From CAYJDP01 sp964371025 (GTDB lineage: Bacteria > Bacillota_I > Bacilli_A > RF39 > UBA660): a stretch of 64,000 nt of DNA. The notes below the pieces were generated by a model. The model was given only the letters and a program-made list of their open reading frames with translations, did no database searches and had not been told where the DNA came from. Below, piece after piece: positions 17,622 through 26,548 of this stretch (within the stretch, counting starts at the first letter, position 1; each line of letters starts with the position of its first letter). The DNA is taken from the NCBI GenBank assembly GCA_964371025.1, contig CAYJKH010000004.1, positions 1 to 64,000 of the forward strand, read 5' to 3'. Made by a program: the position numbers and the translations under genes.

Positions 17622-18114
17622 GTGATTTTTGGTTTGAGACTTCTTTATTTATGTTACGACCTATATTATTTATATAATGAGTTAAAGACATAGCGATTGC
17701 AATGTTTTTTTCATCTTCGGATGCTTGTTCATTAACATAAATAACAGAATCATTATCACCAAAGATTAGTAAAAAACTATTGTCTTTATTATTATTAGTA
17801 TTTGTCTCAATGATATCAACATTAAGATTTTTACTAAATTCTAATATATTAAATGGTAAAATAGAAAACTTACCAGCTATTAAAAGAGCGGTTTTTTCAT
17901 TTAGACTTAAATTTGGATTTTCTTTTATATAATCTATTTTTTCTTGCATAGTAGCATCATTAAATTGATTATAAGGATTATCATTTAAGTAATTTATCTT
18001 AGCATCATGTTTTTCATTATATACTAATTGATTATAAAGAGAACGTTTTTTCATTTTAACTCTTAAGGCAATATCGTTAGACACGATATTTACTAAATCA
18101 AACTTTTTCAACAT
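17602..18114 (-). CDS. Degenerate ImmA/IrrE-like protein (no HExxH)
   Basis: A 170-residue protein without a clear named family. Its second half resembles the IrrE N-terminal-like metallopeptidase fold: ILEFSKNLNVDIIE, then VIYVNEQASEDEKNIAIAM (residues 124-142), matching the usual IYIN...S.ER..FTIAHELGHY. In place of HELGH it reads MSLTH (142-146), so the first His and the Glu are missing and the zinc site is lost. The N-terminal third is charged and helical. The start is good: ATG at 18114 behind AAGGAGGT. No phage or toxin genes surround it. The family link is an inference from pattern alone. Confidence 0.55.
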   Translation of the reverse strand: MLKKFDLVNIVSNDIALRVKMKKRSLYNQLVYNEKHDAKINYLNDNPYNQFNDATMQEKIDYIKENPNLSLNEKTALLIAGKFSILPFNILEFSKNLNVDIIETNTNNNKDNSFLLIFGDNDSVIYVNEQASEDEKNIAIAMSLTHYINNIGRNINKEVSNQKSLKKHLK

Positions 18115-18194
18115 ATAAATACCTCCTTGTGTATAAATAGTTTAACATATTTTTAATGTTTTATTAATAATTAATTTTATAAAATAGCTAAATA

Positions 18195-18203
18195 TGTTAT
18201 AAT
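18195..18203 (+). promoter_or_regulatory. Extended -10 promoter for the nitroreductase-tkt operon
   Basis: TGT followed by TATAAT (18198-18203), 22 bases ahead of the start. The -35 region is weak. Confidence 0.6.
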
Positions 18204-18225
18204 TAAATAAAAAAAGGAGAAATTT

Positions 18226-18744
18226 ATGAGTTTTATAAAATTAGCAGAAGAAAGATATTCGGTAAGAAAATTTTCAGATAAAGAAGTAGAACAAGAAAAA
18301 ATAGATAAGATTTTACATGCTGCATTAATTGCTCCGACTGCAAAAAATGCTCAACCTCAAAGGATACTAGTAATAAAAGAAAAAGAAAATTTGGATAAAC
18401 TAAGAGAGTGTACACCATCTAAGTTTAATGCAACATTAGCTTTCATAGTGTGTTTTGATAAAAATAAAATATGGCACAAACCGGAAGATGGAAAAACTAG
18501 TGGGGATATTGATGCTTCCATTGTTGGAACACATATGATGTTAGAAGCGTTTGATATTGGAATCGGATCAACATGGGTAATGATGTATGATCCTAAGAAA
18601 TTAAATGAGACATTTCATATACCAGAAGATATTGAATCAACTGCTATCTTAATGATGGGATACCCTCATGAGACTGCTAAACCGTCCCCTTTGCACTTAA
18701 GAAGTGTCGAGTTAAGAGATATTGTTAAATATGAAAAATTTTAA
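18226..18744 (+). CDS. Nitroreductase-family flavoprotein
   Basis: A 172-residue FMN-dependent oxidoreductase of the nitroreductase superfamily. The N-terminal RYSVRKFSDKEV binds the FMN phosphate. Further family blocks are LIAPTAKNAQPQRILVI, DIDASIVGTHMMLEAFDIGIGSTWV and the C-terminal ILMMGYP. The physiological substrate cannot be predicted. tkt starts 11 bases after it, so the two are probably cotranscribed. Confidence 0.9.
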   Translation: MSFIKLAEERYSVRKFSDKEVEQEKIDKILHAALIAPTAKNAQPQRILVIKEKENLDKLRECTPSKFNATLAFIVCFDKNKIWHKPEDGKTSGDIDASIVGTHMMLEAFDIGIGSTWVMMYDPKKLNETFHIPEDIESTAILMMGYPHETAKPSPLHLRSVELRDIVKYEKF

Positions 18745-18755
18745 AAGGAGATTAT

Positions 18756-20723
18756 ATGGAAGAATTTATTAATGAACAAAAAATAATTAATCAAATAAGA
18801 AGTTTAGGTATTGATATGATTCATGAAGCAGAAAGCGGTCATCCTGGAATAACTTTAGGTGCAGCCCCAATTATTTATAATTTATACGCCCATCATTTAA
18901 ATGTTAATCCTAAAAATAGTTCATACTTTAATAGAGATAGACTAATATTATCAGCAGGACATGGATCAGCGTTATTGTATGCAACTCTTCATTTAGCAGG
19001 ATATGATTTATCAATAGAAGATTTACAAAATTTTAGAAAATTAAATTCAAAAACCCCTGGTCATCCAGAACTTGGAAAAACACCAGGAGTTGATTTTACA
19101 ACAGGACCATTAGGGCAAGGAATAGCTTCAGCTGTAGGAATTGCTATTGGAGAGACTGTTTTAAGTAATAAGTTTAATGATGCTAAAAATAAAGTTATTG
19201 ATTATTATACTTATGTTTTGTGTGGAGATGGTGATTTAATGGAAGGGATTTCATACGAAGCTACTTCACTAGCAGGAACTTTAGAATTAAATAAGTTAAT
19301 TGTTATATATGATTCTAATAATGCTACTATTGATAGTAAAACTAATATTACATTCACAGAAAATATAACAGATAGATTTAAAGCAATTAATTGGAATGTT
19401 ATTACAGTTAATGATGGGGAAGATATAGTAGGGATTAATTCAGCTATACTAGATGCTAAAAAGAGTAATAAACCGACTTTAATTGAAGTTAAAACAACAA
19501 TTGGGAAATATTCTAACTTTGAAAATAATAATGTAGCTCACGGTATGAAGTTAACTGCTGAAGATATATCATCAATTAAAAATAAAATGGATCAAAGAGA
19601 TATTCCATTTGCAATAAGTAAAGAAGCAATTGAAGACTTTCAATTATTAATAAATAATAGATGCAGTAAGTTAGAAGTAAACTTTAATGAAAGAGTAAAA
19701 TTACTAGATGAAGAAAACCAAACATTAATTAATAATTTTATAAATAATAATCATAAAGTTGATTTTAATAATTTCTTTTATGAAGCTCCTGAAAATGGAA
19801 TGGAATCACCAAGGGCTACATCTCATAGAATTTTGTCGTTTTTAGTAAAAAATAATTTCCAATTTATTGGAGGGAGTGCCGATGCTTTTCTACCAACAAA
19901 AACTTATATTCCGGAAGTAGGAGATTATTCAAAAGACAATAGAGGTGGTAAGAATATTTTCTTTGGAATAAGAGAACATGCAATGGGTGCTATTATGAAT
20001 GGACTAGCAACTTTAGGATTTAGATCATATGGATCAACTTTTACCACATTTAGTGATTATATGAAACCAGCTATTAGACTAAGTAGCTTGATGAATTTAG
20101 ATAATATATATATTTTAACTCATGATTCAATTGGAGTTGGTAAGGATGGAGCAACTCATCAACCAGTAGAACAACTACCTTCATTTAGAATGATGCCAAA
20201 CTTAGAAGTGTTTAGACCAGCAGATGCTAATGAAGTTATTGGAGTATATAAAGCTGTAATTGAAAATAAGAATCCATCCGTAATAATGCTTGCAACAAAT
20301 AATTTTGAAGTATTATCATCTACTAATGTTACAAATGTTAGTAAAGGTGGTTATACTGTTTATGAACCAAAAAGACCGCTAGCAGGTGTTATAATAAGTA
20401 GTGGTGAAGAAGTTCACTTAGCGATAAAAGTAGCAGAAAAATTGGCTACTAAGGGAATCGATGTGCGAGTAGTATCGATGCCATCACTAAATAGATTTTT
20501 AAAACAAAGTGCTGAGTATCAAGATGAAATTTTACCAGTAGAGGTTCGAAGAATTATAGTAGAAACAACACCATCAATGTCATGGAACCAAATATCATAT
20601 AATAATAAATATATTATTAGTTTAGAAGAATATGGTTTAAGTGGAAGTAAAGAAGAAATTCATAAGCATTTCGGATTTGATGTTGATTCTTTAGAAGAAA
20701 AAATTGAAAATTTATTAAAATAA
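18756..20723 (+). CDS. tkt: Transketolase
   Basis: Thiamine-diphosphate enzyme of the non-oxidative pentose phosphate pathway that moves two-carbon ketol units between sugar phosphates. It begins with the SLGIDMIHEAESGHPGITLG block. The diphosphate-binding motif is CGDGDLMEGISYEA, ending at the Asn of YDSNN. The catalytic pyrimidine-domain segment GGKNIFFGIREHAMG carries the glutamate that activates the cofactor, and THDSIGVGKDGATHQPVEQL follows. The C-terminal domain is present. The 655-residue length is standard. yneF follows as in Bacillus. Confidence 0.97.
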   Translation: MEEFINEQKIINQIRSLGIDMIHEAESGHPGITLGAAPIIYNLYAHHLNVNPKNSSYFNRDRLILSAGHGSALLYATLHLAGYDLSIEDLQNFRKLNSKTPGHPELGKTPGVDFTTGPLGQGIASAVGIAIGETVLSNKFNDAKNKVIDYYTYVLCGDGDLMEGISYEATSLAGTLELNKLIVIYDSNNATIDSKTNITFTENITDRFKAINWNVITVNDGEDIVGINSAILDAKKSNKPTLIEVKTTIGKYSNFENNNVAHGMKLTAEDISSIKNKMDQRDIPFAISKEAIEDFQLLINNRCSKLEVNFNERVKLLDEENQTLINNFINNNHKVDFNNFFYEAPENGMESPRATSHRILSFLVKNNFQFIGGSADAFLPTKTYIPEVGDYSKDNRGGKNIFFGIREHAMGAIMNGLATLGFRSYGSTFTTFSDYMKPAIRLSSLMNLDNIYILTHDSIGVGKDGATHQPVEQLPSFRMMPNLEVFRPADANEVIGVYKAVIENKNPSVIMLATNNFEVLSSTNVTNVSKGGYTVYEPKRPLAGVIISSGEEVHLAIKVAEKLATKGIDVRVVSMPSLNRFLKQSAEYQDEILPVEVRRIIVETTPSMSWNQISYNNKYIISLEEYGLSGSKEEIHKHFGFDVDSLEEKIENLLK

Positions 20724-20752
20724 TAGTAAAATATAAATAAGGAGATGAAAAT

Positions 20753-20962
20753 ATGTTACAAGATATAATAATGGTAGTAGTATCACTAATAGTAGGAATC
20801 GCAATTGGATTTTTTGCATCTAGATTATATATGCAAAAATACTTAAAGAAAAATCCTCCTATTAATGAACAAATGATAACTGCATTAATGGCTCAAATGG
20901 GAAGAAAACCAAATAAAAAACAAATTAATCAAATGATGAAATCAATGGAGAAATATCAATAA
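20753..20962 (+). CDS. yneF: YneF-family small membrane protein (UPF0154)
   Basis: A 69-residue protein with one N-terminal transmembrane helix (about residues 4-24) followed by YMQKYLKKNPPINEQMITALMAQMGRKPNKKQINQMM, the unmistakable UPF0154 sequence. Function is unknown. It lies 29 bases after tkt, the same neighbour as in Bacillus subtilis, with a GGAG site. Confidence 0.93.
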   Translation: MLQDIIMVVVSLIVGIAIGFFASRLYMQKYLKKNPPINEQMITALMAQMGRKPNKKQINQMMKSMEKYQ

Positions 20963-21008
20963 TTTCTCTTTTTCTATGTTATAATATAAATAAAATGGAG
21001 GTGGGAAA

Positions 21009-22772
21009 ATGGAATATTGTATTGAAAAGTTAAAATTAGTACCAACAAAACCAGGTAGTTATCAAATGAAAGATAAAGATGGTCAAATAATATATGTTGG
21101 AAAAGCTAAAAATTTAAAAAATAGACTAAAAAATTATTTTTTATCTCCAGTTACAGGGAAAACTAAACTATTAGTTAATGAAATAGTAGACTTTGATTAT
21201 ATAGTTACTAAAACAGAGTTAGAATCATTAATATTAGAAATAACTTTAATAAAAAAATATAATCCTAAATATAATATTTTGCTAAAAGATGATAAGTCAT
21301 ATCCATATATAGAGTTAACAAGTGAATTATATCCTAGATTAAAAATAGTTAGAAAACTTAATCGAAAAAAAAGTAATAATCATTTATATGGACCTTATCC
21401 TAATGTATATTCAGCTCGAAATACAGTTAATATGTTAAATCGAATATATCCACTTCGTAAGTGTGAAAGATTAAAAAAAGATGTTTGTCTATATTATCAT
21501 ATTAATGAATGTTTAGGTTATTGTAAAAATAATATACCTAATGAAGTAATTGATACTCAAAAAAAAGAAATAATTTCCTTCTTAAAAGGGGATAGTTCTA
21601 ATATAGAGAAAATATTAAATGAAAAAATAAAAAAAGCTAGTGATAATCTAAATTATGAGAAAGCATTAGAGTACAAAAATACTTTAGATGATATAAAAAT
21701 TACCCTATCAAAACAATTTATAGATTTAAATACAAATTATAACTTTGATTTAATAAATTATTACCAAAGAGAAAACTACACATCAATTGAAATATTTTTT
21801 GTTAGGGAGGGTTTATTATTTGGAAGACATAATGAAATAATTCAAACAGTGGATCTTATTACTGATATTGAAGAATTTATTATCAAATTTTATGAAAATA
21901 ATGCACTAAAACCAAAACAATTATATGTAAATGAAAATATAAATAAAGACTTATTAAGTAGCTATTTAGATACAAAAGTAGAAATTCCAGTACGTGGAAA
22001 AATAAAACAAGTTTATAAACTGGCCGAAGATAATGCTAAAGAGCAGTTAAATGAAAAGTTAGAAACTATCAGAAGAAGCGATACTAAAAGAATGGACGCT
22101 TTGGAGGAATTTAAATCATTACTTAAATTAGATAAATTATCAAGGATTGAATCATTTGATAATTCCCATTTATTTGGAACTTATTATGTTTCTGGAATGG
22201 TTGTATTTGATGAATTTTTACCTCAAAAAAAATTATATCGTAAGTATAAATTGGAAGTAGATGTAAAAGATGATTTAAGCGCTATGAAAGAAGTTATTTA
22301 TAGAAGGTATTATAAATTAATGATGGAAGAAGAAAGATTACCTGATTTAATTGTTTTAGATGGGGGTAAACTGCAAATTGGGGCAGTTACTAATATTTTA
22401 GAATCATTAAATCTAAAAATCCCAGTAGTAGGACTAGTAAAAGATAAAAAACATAATACTAATACTTTAATTAATAGCAATATGGAAGAAATTCCAATTG
22501 ATAAAAAATCAGATTTATTCTTATTTTTAGTTAAAATTCAAAATGAAGTTCATAACTTTGCTATAACCTATCATAGGTCACTATCTTCAAAAGGAAATTT
22601 AGCTAGTTTACTTGATAATGTTCCTAATATAGGACCAGTTCGAAAAAAAGAATTGTTAAAAAAATATAAATCTCTAAAAGCTATGAAGGAAGCTACAGTA
22701 GAAGAACTAACAAATTTAGTAGATTTGAAAACTGCAAATAATTTATATAATTATTTGAAAGATATAGTATAA
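21009..22772 (+). CDS. uvrC: Excinuclease ABC subunit C
   Basis: The dual-incision nuclease of nucleotide excision repair. A GIY-YIG domain (KPGSYQMKDKDGQIIYVGKAKNLKNRL) cuts 3' of the lesion. A UVR motif (NYEKALEYKNTLDDI) binds UvrB. The RNase H-like C-terminal endonuclease begins near ESFDNSHLFGT and contains LIVLDGGKLQ, and a helix-hairpin-helix pair (VPNIGPVRKKELL) ends the protein. At 587 residues it is complete. A pilin-like gene follows after 21 bases. Confidence 0.96.
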   Translation: MEYCIEKLKLVPTKPGSYQMKDKDGQIIYVGKAKNLKNRLKNYFLSPVTGKTKLLVNEIVDFDYIVTKTELESLILEITLIKKYNPKYNILLKDDKSYPYIELTSELYPRLKIVRKLNRKKSNNHLYGPYPNVYSARNTVNMLNRIYPLRKCERLKKDVCLYYHINECLGYCKNNIPNEVIDTQKKEIISFLKGDSSNIEKILNEKIKKASDNLNYEKALEYKNTLDDIKITLSKQFIDLNTNYNFDLINYYQRENYTSIEIFFVREGLLFGRHNEIIQTVDLITDIEEFIIKFYENNALKPKQLYVNENINKDLLSSYLDTKVEIPVRGKIKQVYKLAEDNAKEQLNEKLETIRRSDTKRMDALEEFKSLLKLDKLSRIESFDNSHLFGTYYVSGMVVFDEFLPQKKLYRKYKLEVDVKDDLSAMKEVIYRRYYKLMMEEERLPDLIVLDGGKLQIGAVTNILESLNLKIPVVGLVKDKKHNTNTLINSNMEEIPIDKKSDLFLFLVKIQNEVHNFAITYHRSLSSKGNLASLLDNVPNIGPVRKKELLKKYKSLKAMKEATVEELTNLVDLKTANNLYNYLKDIV

Positions 22773-22793
22773 TAAAATAAAAAGGAGTAAAAT

Positions 22794-23207
22794 ATGAAAA
22801 AATTAAATAATAAGGGTTATAACTTAATGGAATTACTAGCAGTAGTTGCAATTTTAGGAATATTATCAACTATTGGTATGATAGCATATAATGGTTATTT
22901 AAAAGATAGTAGAGAAGAAGCTTATGATGCTTTATTTAAGTCTACTTATAGAGCAACAGAGGCATATGTTTTAGAAGAAGAATTTACATCAGAGGTCACT
23001 CTTCAAGAACTATTTGATAAAGGGTATTTAACATCTTTAAAAGATCCTGCTAATGATCAAGAAAACTGTACTGGTAAAGTTACAATTCAAAAAAGAAATG
23101 CTTCTAATACAGGAGTAAATAAAATTTTAGAAGAATATGAGTATACAGTAAATTTAGACTGCTATAATGGGGAAGGAATAAATCCAAGAACATTTAATGA
23201 AGAATAA
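22794..23207 (+). CDS. Type IV pilin-like protein between uvrC and mutL
   Basis: A 137-residue prepilin. An eight-residue basic leader ending in Gly is followed by YNLMELLAVVAILGILSTIGMIAY, with the conserved glutamate at +5 (residue 13). Tyr at +1 instead of Phe is unusual but tolerated. The soluble part has two cysteines (in ENCTGK and NLDCYN). With 21 bases to uvrC and 18 to mutL and no terminator or clear promoter between, it appears to be part of a repair-gene operon. Confidence 0.82.
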   Translation: MKKLNNKGYNLMELLAVVAILGILSTIGMIAYNGYLKDSREEAYDALFKSTYRATEAYVLEEEFTSEVTLQELFDKGYLTSLKDPANDQENCTGKVTIQKRNASNTGVNKILEEYEYTVNLDCYNGEGINPRTFNEE

Positions 23208-23225
23208 TAGAAAATAGAGGCAAAT

Positions 23226-24938
23226 ATGAATCAAGAAAACAAAATAAAAATAATGGATGAAGTTTTATCTAATAAAATAGCAGCCGGAGAAGTAGTAGAG
23301 AAAACTATGAATGTTGTCAAAGAGTTAGTAGAAAATTCAATTGATGCTAATAGTGATGAAATAACTATCAAATTAATAGATTCTGGTGTTAAAGAAATAA
23401 CAGTAATAGATAACGGAGGAGGGATGAGTAGAAATGATGCTACTCTTGCTTTTTCACGTCATGCAACTTCTAAGTTAACCTCGATTGATGATTTATTTAA
23501 CATTGAATCACTTGGGTTTAGAGGAGAAGCTCTCCCATCAATTGCAAGTGTTTCTAAAGTTGTGTTAAAAACTTCAATTAATAACGAAGGAACATTAGTT
23601 ACTATAGATGGTGGTAAAAATATGCAAGTAGAAAATAGTAGTCTAATAAAAGGAACTACTATTAGTGTTCAAAATTTATTTTATAATACTCCAGTAAGAT
23701 TAAAGTACTTAAAAAACTTATATATTGAACTAGCTCATATAAGTGAATATATAAATAAAATGGCTTTATCATTTCCAAATATTAAATTTAAGTTAATTAA
23801 TAATGATAAAGTACTTTTAGAAACTTCTGGTAATGGAGATTTGTTAAAAGTTATATATAATATATATGGAGTAGATGTCACTAAGAAAATGATTGAAATA
23901 ACGGCAGAAAATGACGATTATTATATCAATGGATATATATCATATCCAGAAATTTATAAAAGTAATAGAGGAAGTATTACAACTTTAGTAAACGGAAGAA
24001 TTATAAAAAATATTGAATTAAATAAAGTTATACTAGAGGCCTATCATACATATTTACCAATTGGTAAATATCCTGTAGTAGTATTAAATATTAATGTAGA
24101 TCCAATCTTAATAGATATAAATATTCATCCTACTAAAATGGATATTAAATTTTCAAAATTCGATAAATTAAAAGAATTAGTATTTCAAGGAATTAATAAT
24201 TCTCTAAATAAAAATAGTTTAATACCAAAAGTAGAAGTTCCAATAATTGAAAGACCTACTTTTGAAAAAAATATAATAGTTAATGAAAAAAAATATGAAG
24301 AAATTAATTTAGAGTTAAGTATAAAAGAATCAAAAGAGGATTATAATTTAGTGAAAATAAAACCAATGATTCCAAGAGGACTAGTCTATTTAACTTATAT
24401 AATAGCAGAAAATGAAGATGGCATGTATATTATAGACCATCATGCTGCAGCAGAAAGAATAAATTATGAAAAATATTTAAAAGAGTTAACTAATCCTAAT
24501 AATCATACTCAAAATTTATTAGTGCCAATTAAATTAGAATTCCCATCTAATGAATATCTAATTTTAAAAGAAAACCTTCATTTATTAGAAAAATTAAATA
24601 TAGAAATAGAAGAATTTGGAATTAATACAATACTAGTAAGAAGTCATCCCGTATGGCTAAAAGAAGGCTATGAAGAAGAGTCAATTCGAAAAATTATTAA
24701 TAGTATTATTGAAAAAGAAAAATTTGAAATAAAAGAGTTAGTAGAAAAAACAGCAATTACTCTTTCCTGCCGATTATCAATTAAAGCCAATGAATATACT
24801 AATTACGATGAACAAGAAAGATTATTAAATGATTTAATTAAATGCGACCAACCTTATACTTGTCCGCATGGAAGACCAACTGTTATTAAATATACAAAAT
24901 ATGAATTAGAAAAAATGTTTAAAAGAGCACTAGACTAG
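23226..24938 (+). CDS. mutL: DNA mismatch repair protein MutL
   Basis: A GHKL ATPase with KIAAGEVVEK, VKELVENSIDA, DNGGGM, RHATSKL and LGFRGEALPSIASV in the N-terminal domain. The C-terminal domain has the nicking-endonuclease motif DHHAAAERINYE (fits DxHA-x2-E-x4-E) and the zinc-binding CPHGRP near the end. It is therefore the nicking type used by organisms without MutH. No mutS is in the window. The length is 570 residues. miaA follows after 8 bases, the same pair as in many bacteria. Confidence 0.96.
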   Translation: MNQENKIKIMDEVLSNKIAAGEVVEKTMNVVKELVENSIDANSDEITIKLIDSGVKEITVIDNGGGMSRNDATLAFSRHATSKLTSIDDLFNIESLGFRGEALPSIASVSKVVLKTSINNEGTLVTIDGGKNMQVENSSLIKGTTISVQNLFYNTPVRLKYLKNLYIELAHISEYINKMALSFPNIKFKLINNDKVLLETSGNGDLLKVIYNIYGVDVTKKMIEITAENDDYYINGYISYPEIYKSNRGSITTLVNGRIIKNIELNKVILEAYHTYLPIGKYPVVVLNINVDPILIDINIHPTKMDIKFSKFDKLKELVFQGINNSLNKNSLIPKVEVPIIERPTFEKNIIVNEKKYEEINLELSIKESKEDYNLVKIKPMIPRGLVYLTYIIAENEDGMYIIDHHAAAERINYEKYLKELTNPNNHTQNLLVPIKLEFPSNEYLILKENLHLLEKLNIEIEEFGINTILVRSHPVWLKEGYEEESIRKIINSIIEKEKFEIKELVEKTAITLSCRLSIKANEYTNYDEQERLLNDLIKCDQPYTCPHGRPTVIKYTKYELEKMFKRALD

Positions 24939-24946
24939 GAGAAATT

Positions 24947-25819
24947 ATGAAAAAGATATATGTAGTAATTGGACCTACATCAGTAGGTAAAACAAAATTA
25001 AGTATAACTCTTGCCAAAAAGTTAAATGCTGAAATTATTAATGGTGACTCAGTATGTATTTATAAACACTTGAATATTGGAAGTGCTAAACCTACTAAGG
25101 ATGAGATGAGTAATATTAAACACCACTTAATTGATATTAGAGAAGTTGATGAAAAATATAGTGTCTATCAATATCAAAGTGATGTTAGAAGATTAATTAA
25201 TGAAATACCTAGTCAAAATATTGTCATAGTTGGAGGAACAGGACTTTATATTAAAGCAGCTTTATTTGATTATAAGTTTAGTGAAATAAAAGAATATAAG
25301 AAATACGATAATTTATCGAATGTAGAACTATTTAATAAGATAAAAGAGTATAAAAAAGATACTACGGTTCATATAAATAATCGACAAAGATTAATAACAT
25401 TATTAAATAAATTAGAAAATAATTGTAATATAGATAATCAAAAAGATAAATTATTATATAACGCTTATTTTATTGGGTTAACAACTAATAGAGAAGATTT
25501 ATATTCTAAAATAAATAATAGAGTAGATATAATGATTAAAAATAAACTTCTAGATGAAGTGCTTTCTTTAAAGGATAAATACAACAATTCACAAATATTA
25601 AAAACAGCCATTGGGTACAAAGAATTTATACCATATTTTAATAATGAAGAAACTCTTGATGAAGTTATTAGTAATATTAAATTAAATTCCAGAAGATATG
25701 CAAAAAGACAATATACTTTTTTTAATAACCAGTTTAAAGAAATAAACTGGTACGAATTAACTCCTCAAAATTTTGATAATCAATTAGTAAAAATATATAA
25801 TGATTTAAATATTAATTAA
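24947..25819 (+). CDS. miaA: tRNA dimethylallyltransferase
   Basis: Adds a dimethylallyl group to A37 of tRNAs reading codons that start with U. The P-loop is GPTSVGKTKLS at residues 8-18. The catalytic-region INGDSVCIYKHLNIGSAKPT has Val-Cys where most have Met-Gln-Val-Tyr. HHLIDI, VGGTGLYI and the C-terminal NSRRYAKRQYTFF complete the family pattern. The 290-residue length is near normal. Confidence 0.94.
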   Translation: MKKIYVVIGPTSVGKTKLSITLAKKLNAEIINGDSVCIYKHLNIGSAKPTKDEMSNIKHHLIDIREVDEKYSVYQYQSDVRRLINEIPSQNIVIVGGTGLYIKAALFDYKFSEIKEYKKYDNLSNVELFNKIKEYKKDTTVHINNRQRLITLLNKLENNCNIDNQKDKLLYNAYFIGLTTNREDLYSKINNRVDIMIKNKLLDEVLSLKDKYNNSQILKTAIGYKEFIPYFNNEETLDEVISNIKLNSRRYAKRQYTFFNNQFKEINWYELTPQNFDNQLVKIYNDLNIN

Positions 25820-25847
25820 GTTTAATTTAAGTAAATAAATATATAAT
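25815..25847 (+). promoter_or_regulatory. CiaR-like direct repeat and promoter of the two-component operon
   Basis: ATTAAG (25815-25820), five bases, TTTAAG (25826-25831), ten bases, then TATAAT (25842-25847). The same arrangement with identical spacings occurs at 27831-27863 before the ABC permease. It matches the known TTTAAG-N5-TTTAAG operator of streptococcal CiaR. It is probably the binding site of the response regulator encoded just downstream. Confidence 0.7.
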
Positions 25848-25864
25848 TAAATAAAGGAGGCTTT

Positions 25865-26548
25865 ATGAAATTATTAATAGTAGAAGATCAAAAATATATG
25901 GCAGAAGCCATAGCAGAAATACTAAAAAAACATAAGTATATTGTTGATGTTTCCTTAGATGGACTAGAAGGTTATTATTTAGCAAAAGATAATCAGTATG
26001 ATTTAATAATATTAGATATAATGTTACCTAATATGAATGGTTATCAAATTTTAGAAAAACTTAGATTAAATAAAATAGATACCAAAATTATTATGTTAAC
26101 AGCCAAACAAGAAGTTGAAAATATTGTAAAAGGGTTAAATCTTGGAGCAGATGATTATTTAGTAAAACCTTTTGATACAAAAGAGCTATTAGCTAGAATT
26201 AATGCTATTACAAGAAGAGAAGATAAACTGAAAAAATCTAACAACACATTTGGTGATATTAAATTAGATATTAATAATTTAAAATTAATCTGTAATAATA
26301 AAGATTTAACTTTAACTTTAAAAGAAGCTCAGTTACTTAAATTATTAATGGATACTAAAAATACAGTGGATAAAGAATTGATAATTAATAAATTATGGAG
26401 TTTAGAAAAAGTAGTTATTGATAATAATGTAGAAGTATATATTTCTTTTTTACGAAAAAAATTGAAATTTCTAAAGAGCAATATAAAAATAAAGACAATA
26501 AGAGGAATTGGATATAGATTAGAAGGAGAAGAAGAAGAAGATGTTTAA
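25865..26548 (+). CDS. OmpR/PhoB-family response regulator
   Basis: A 227-residue regulator. The receiver domain has the acidic pair E7-D8, the phosphoacceptor D51 in LDIMLPNMNGY, the conserved Thr in MLTAK and the Lys in DYLVKPF. The C-terminal winged helix carries LTLKEAQLLKLLM and TIRGIGYRLEG. It overlaps the kinase gene by 8 bases. Its promoter and that of the adjacent ABC operon share a direct repeat of the CiaR type, which implies autoregulation plus control of the ABC genes. Whether it activates or represses is not shown by the sequence. Confidence 0.95.
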   Translation: MKLLIVEDQKYMAEAIAEILKKHKYIVDVSLDGLEGYYLAKDNQYDLIILDIMLPNMNGYQILEKLRLNKIDTKIIMLTAKQEVENIVKGLNLGADDYLVKPFDTKELLARINAITRREDKLKKSNNTFGDIKLDINNLKLICNNKDLTLTLKEAQLLKLLMDTKNTVDKELIINKLWSLEKVVIDNNVEVYISFLRKKLKFLKSNIKIKTIRGIGYRLEGEEEEDV

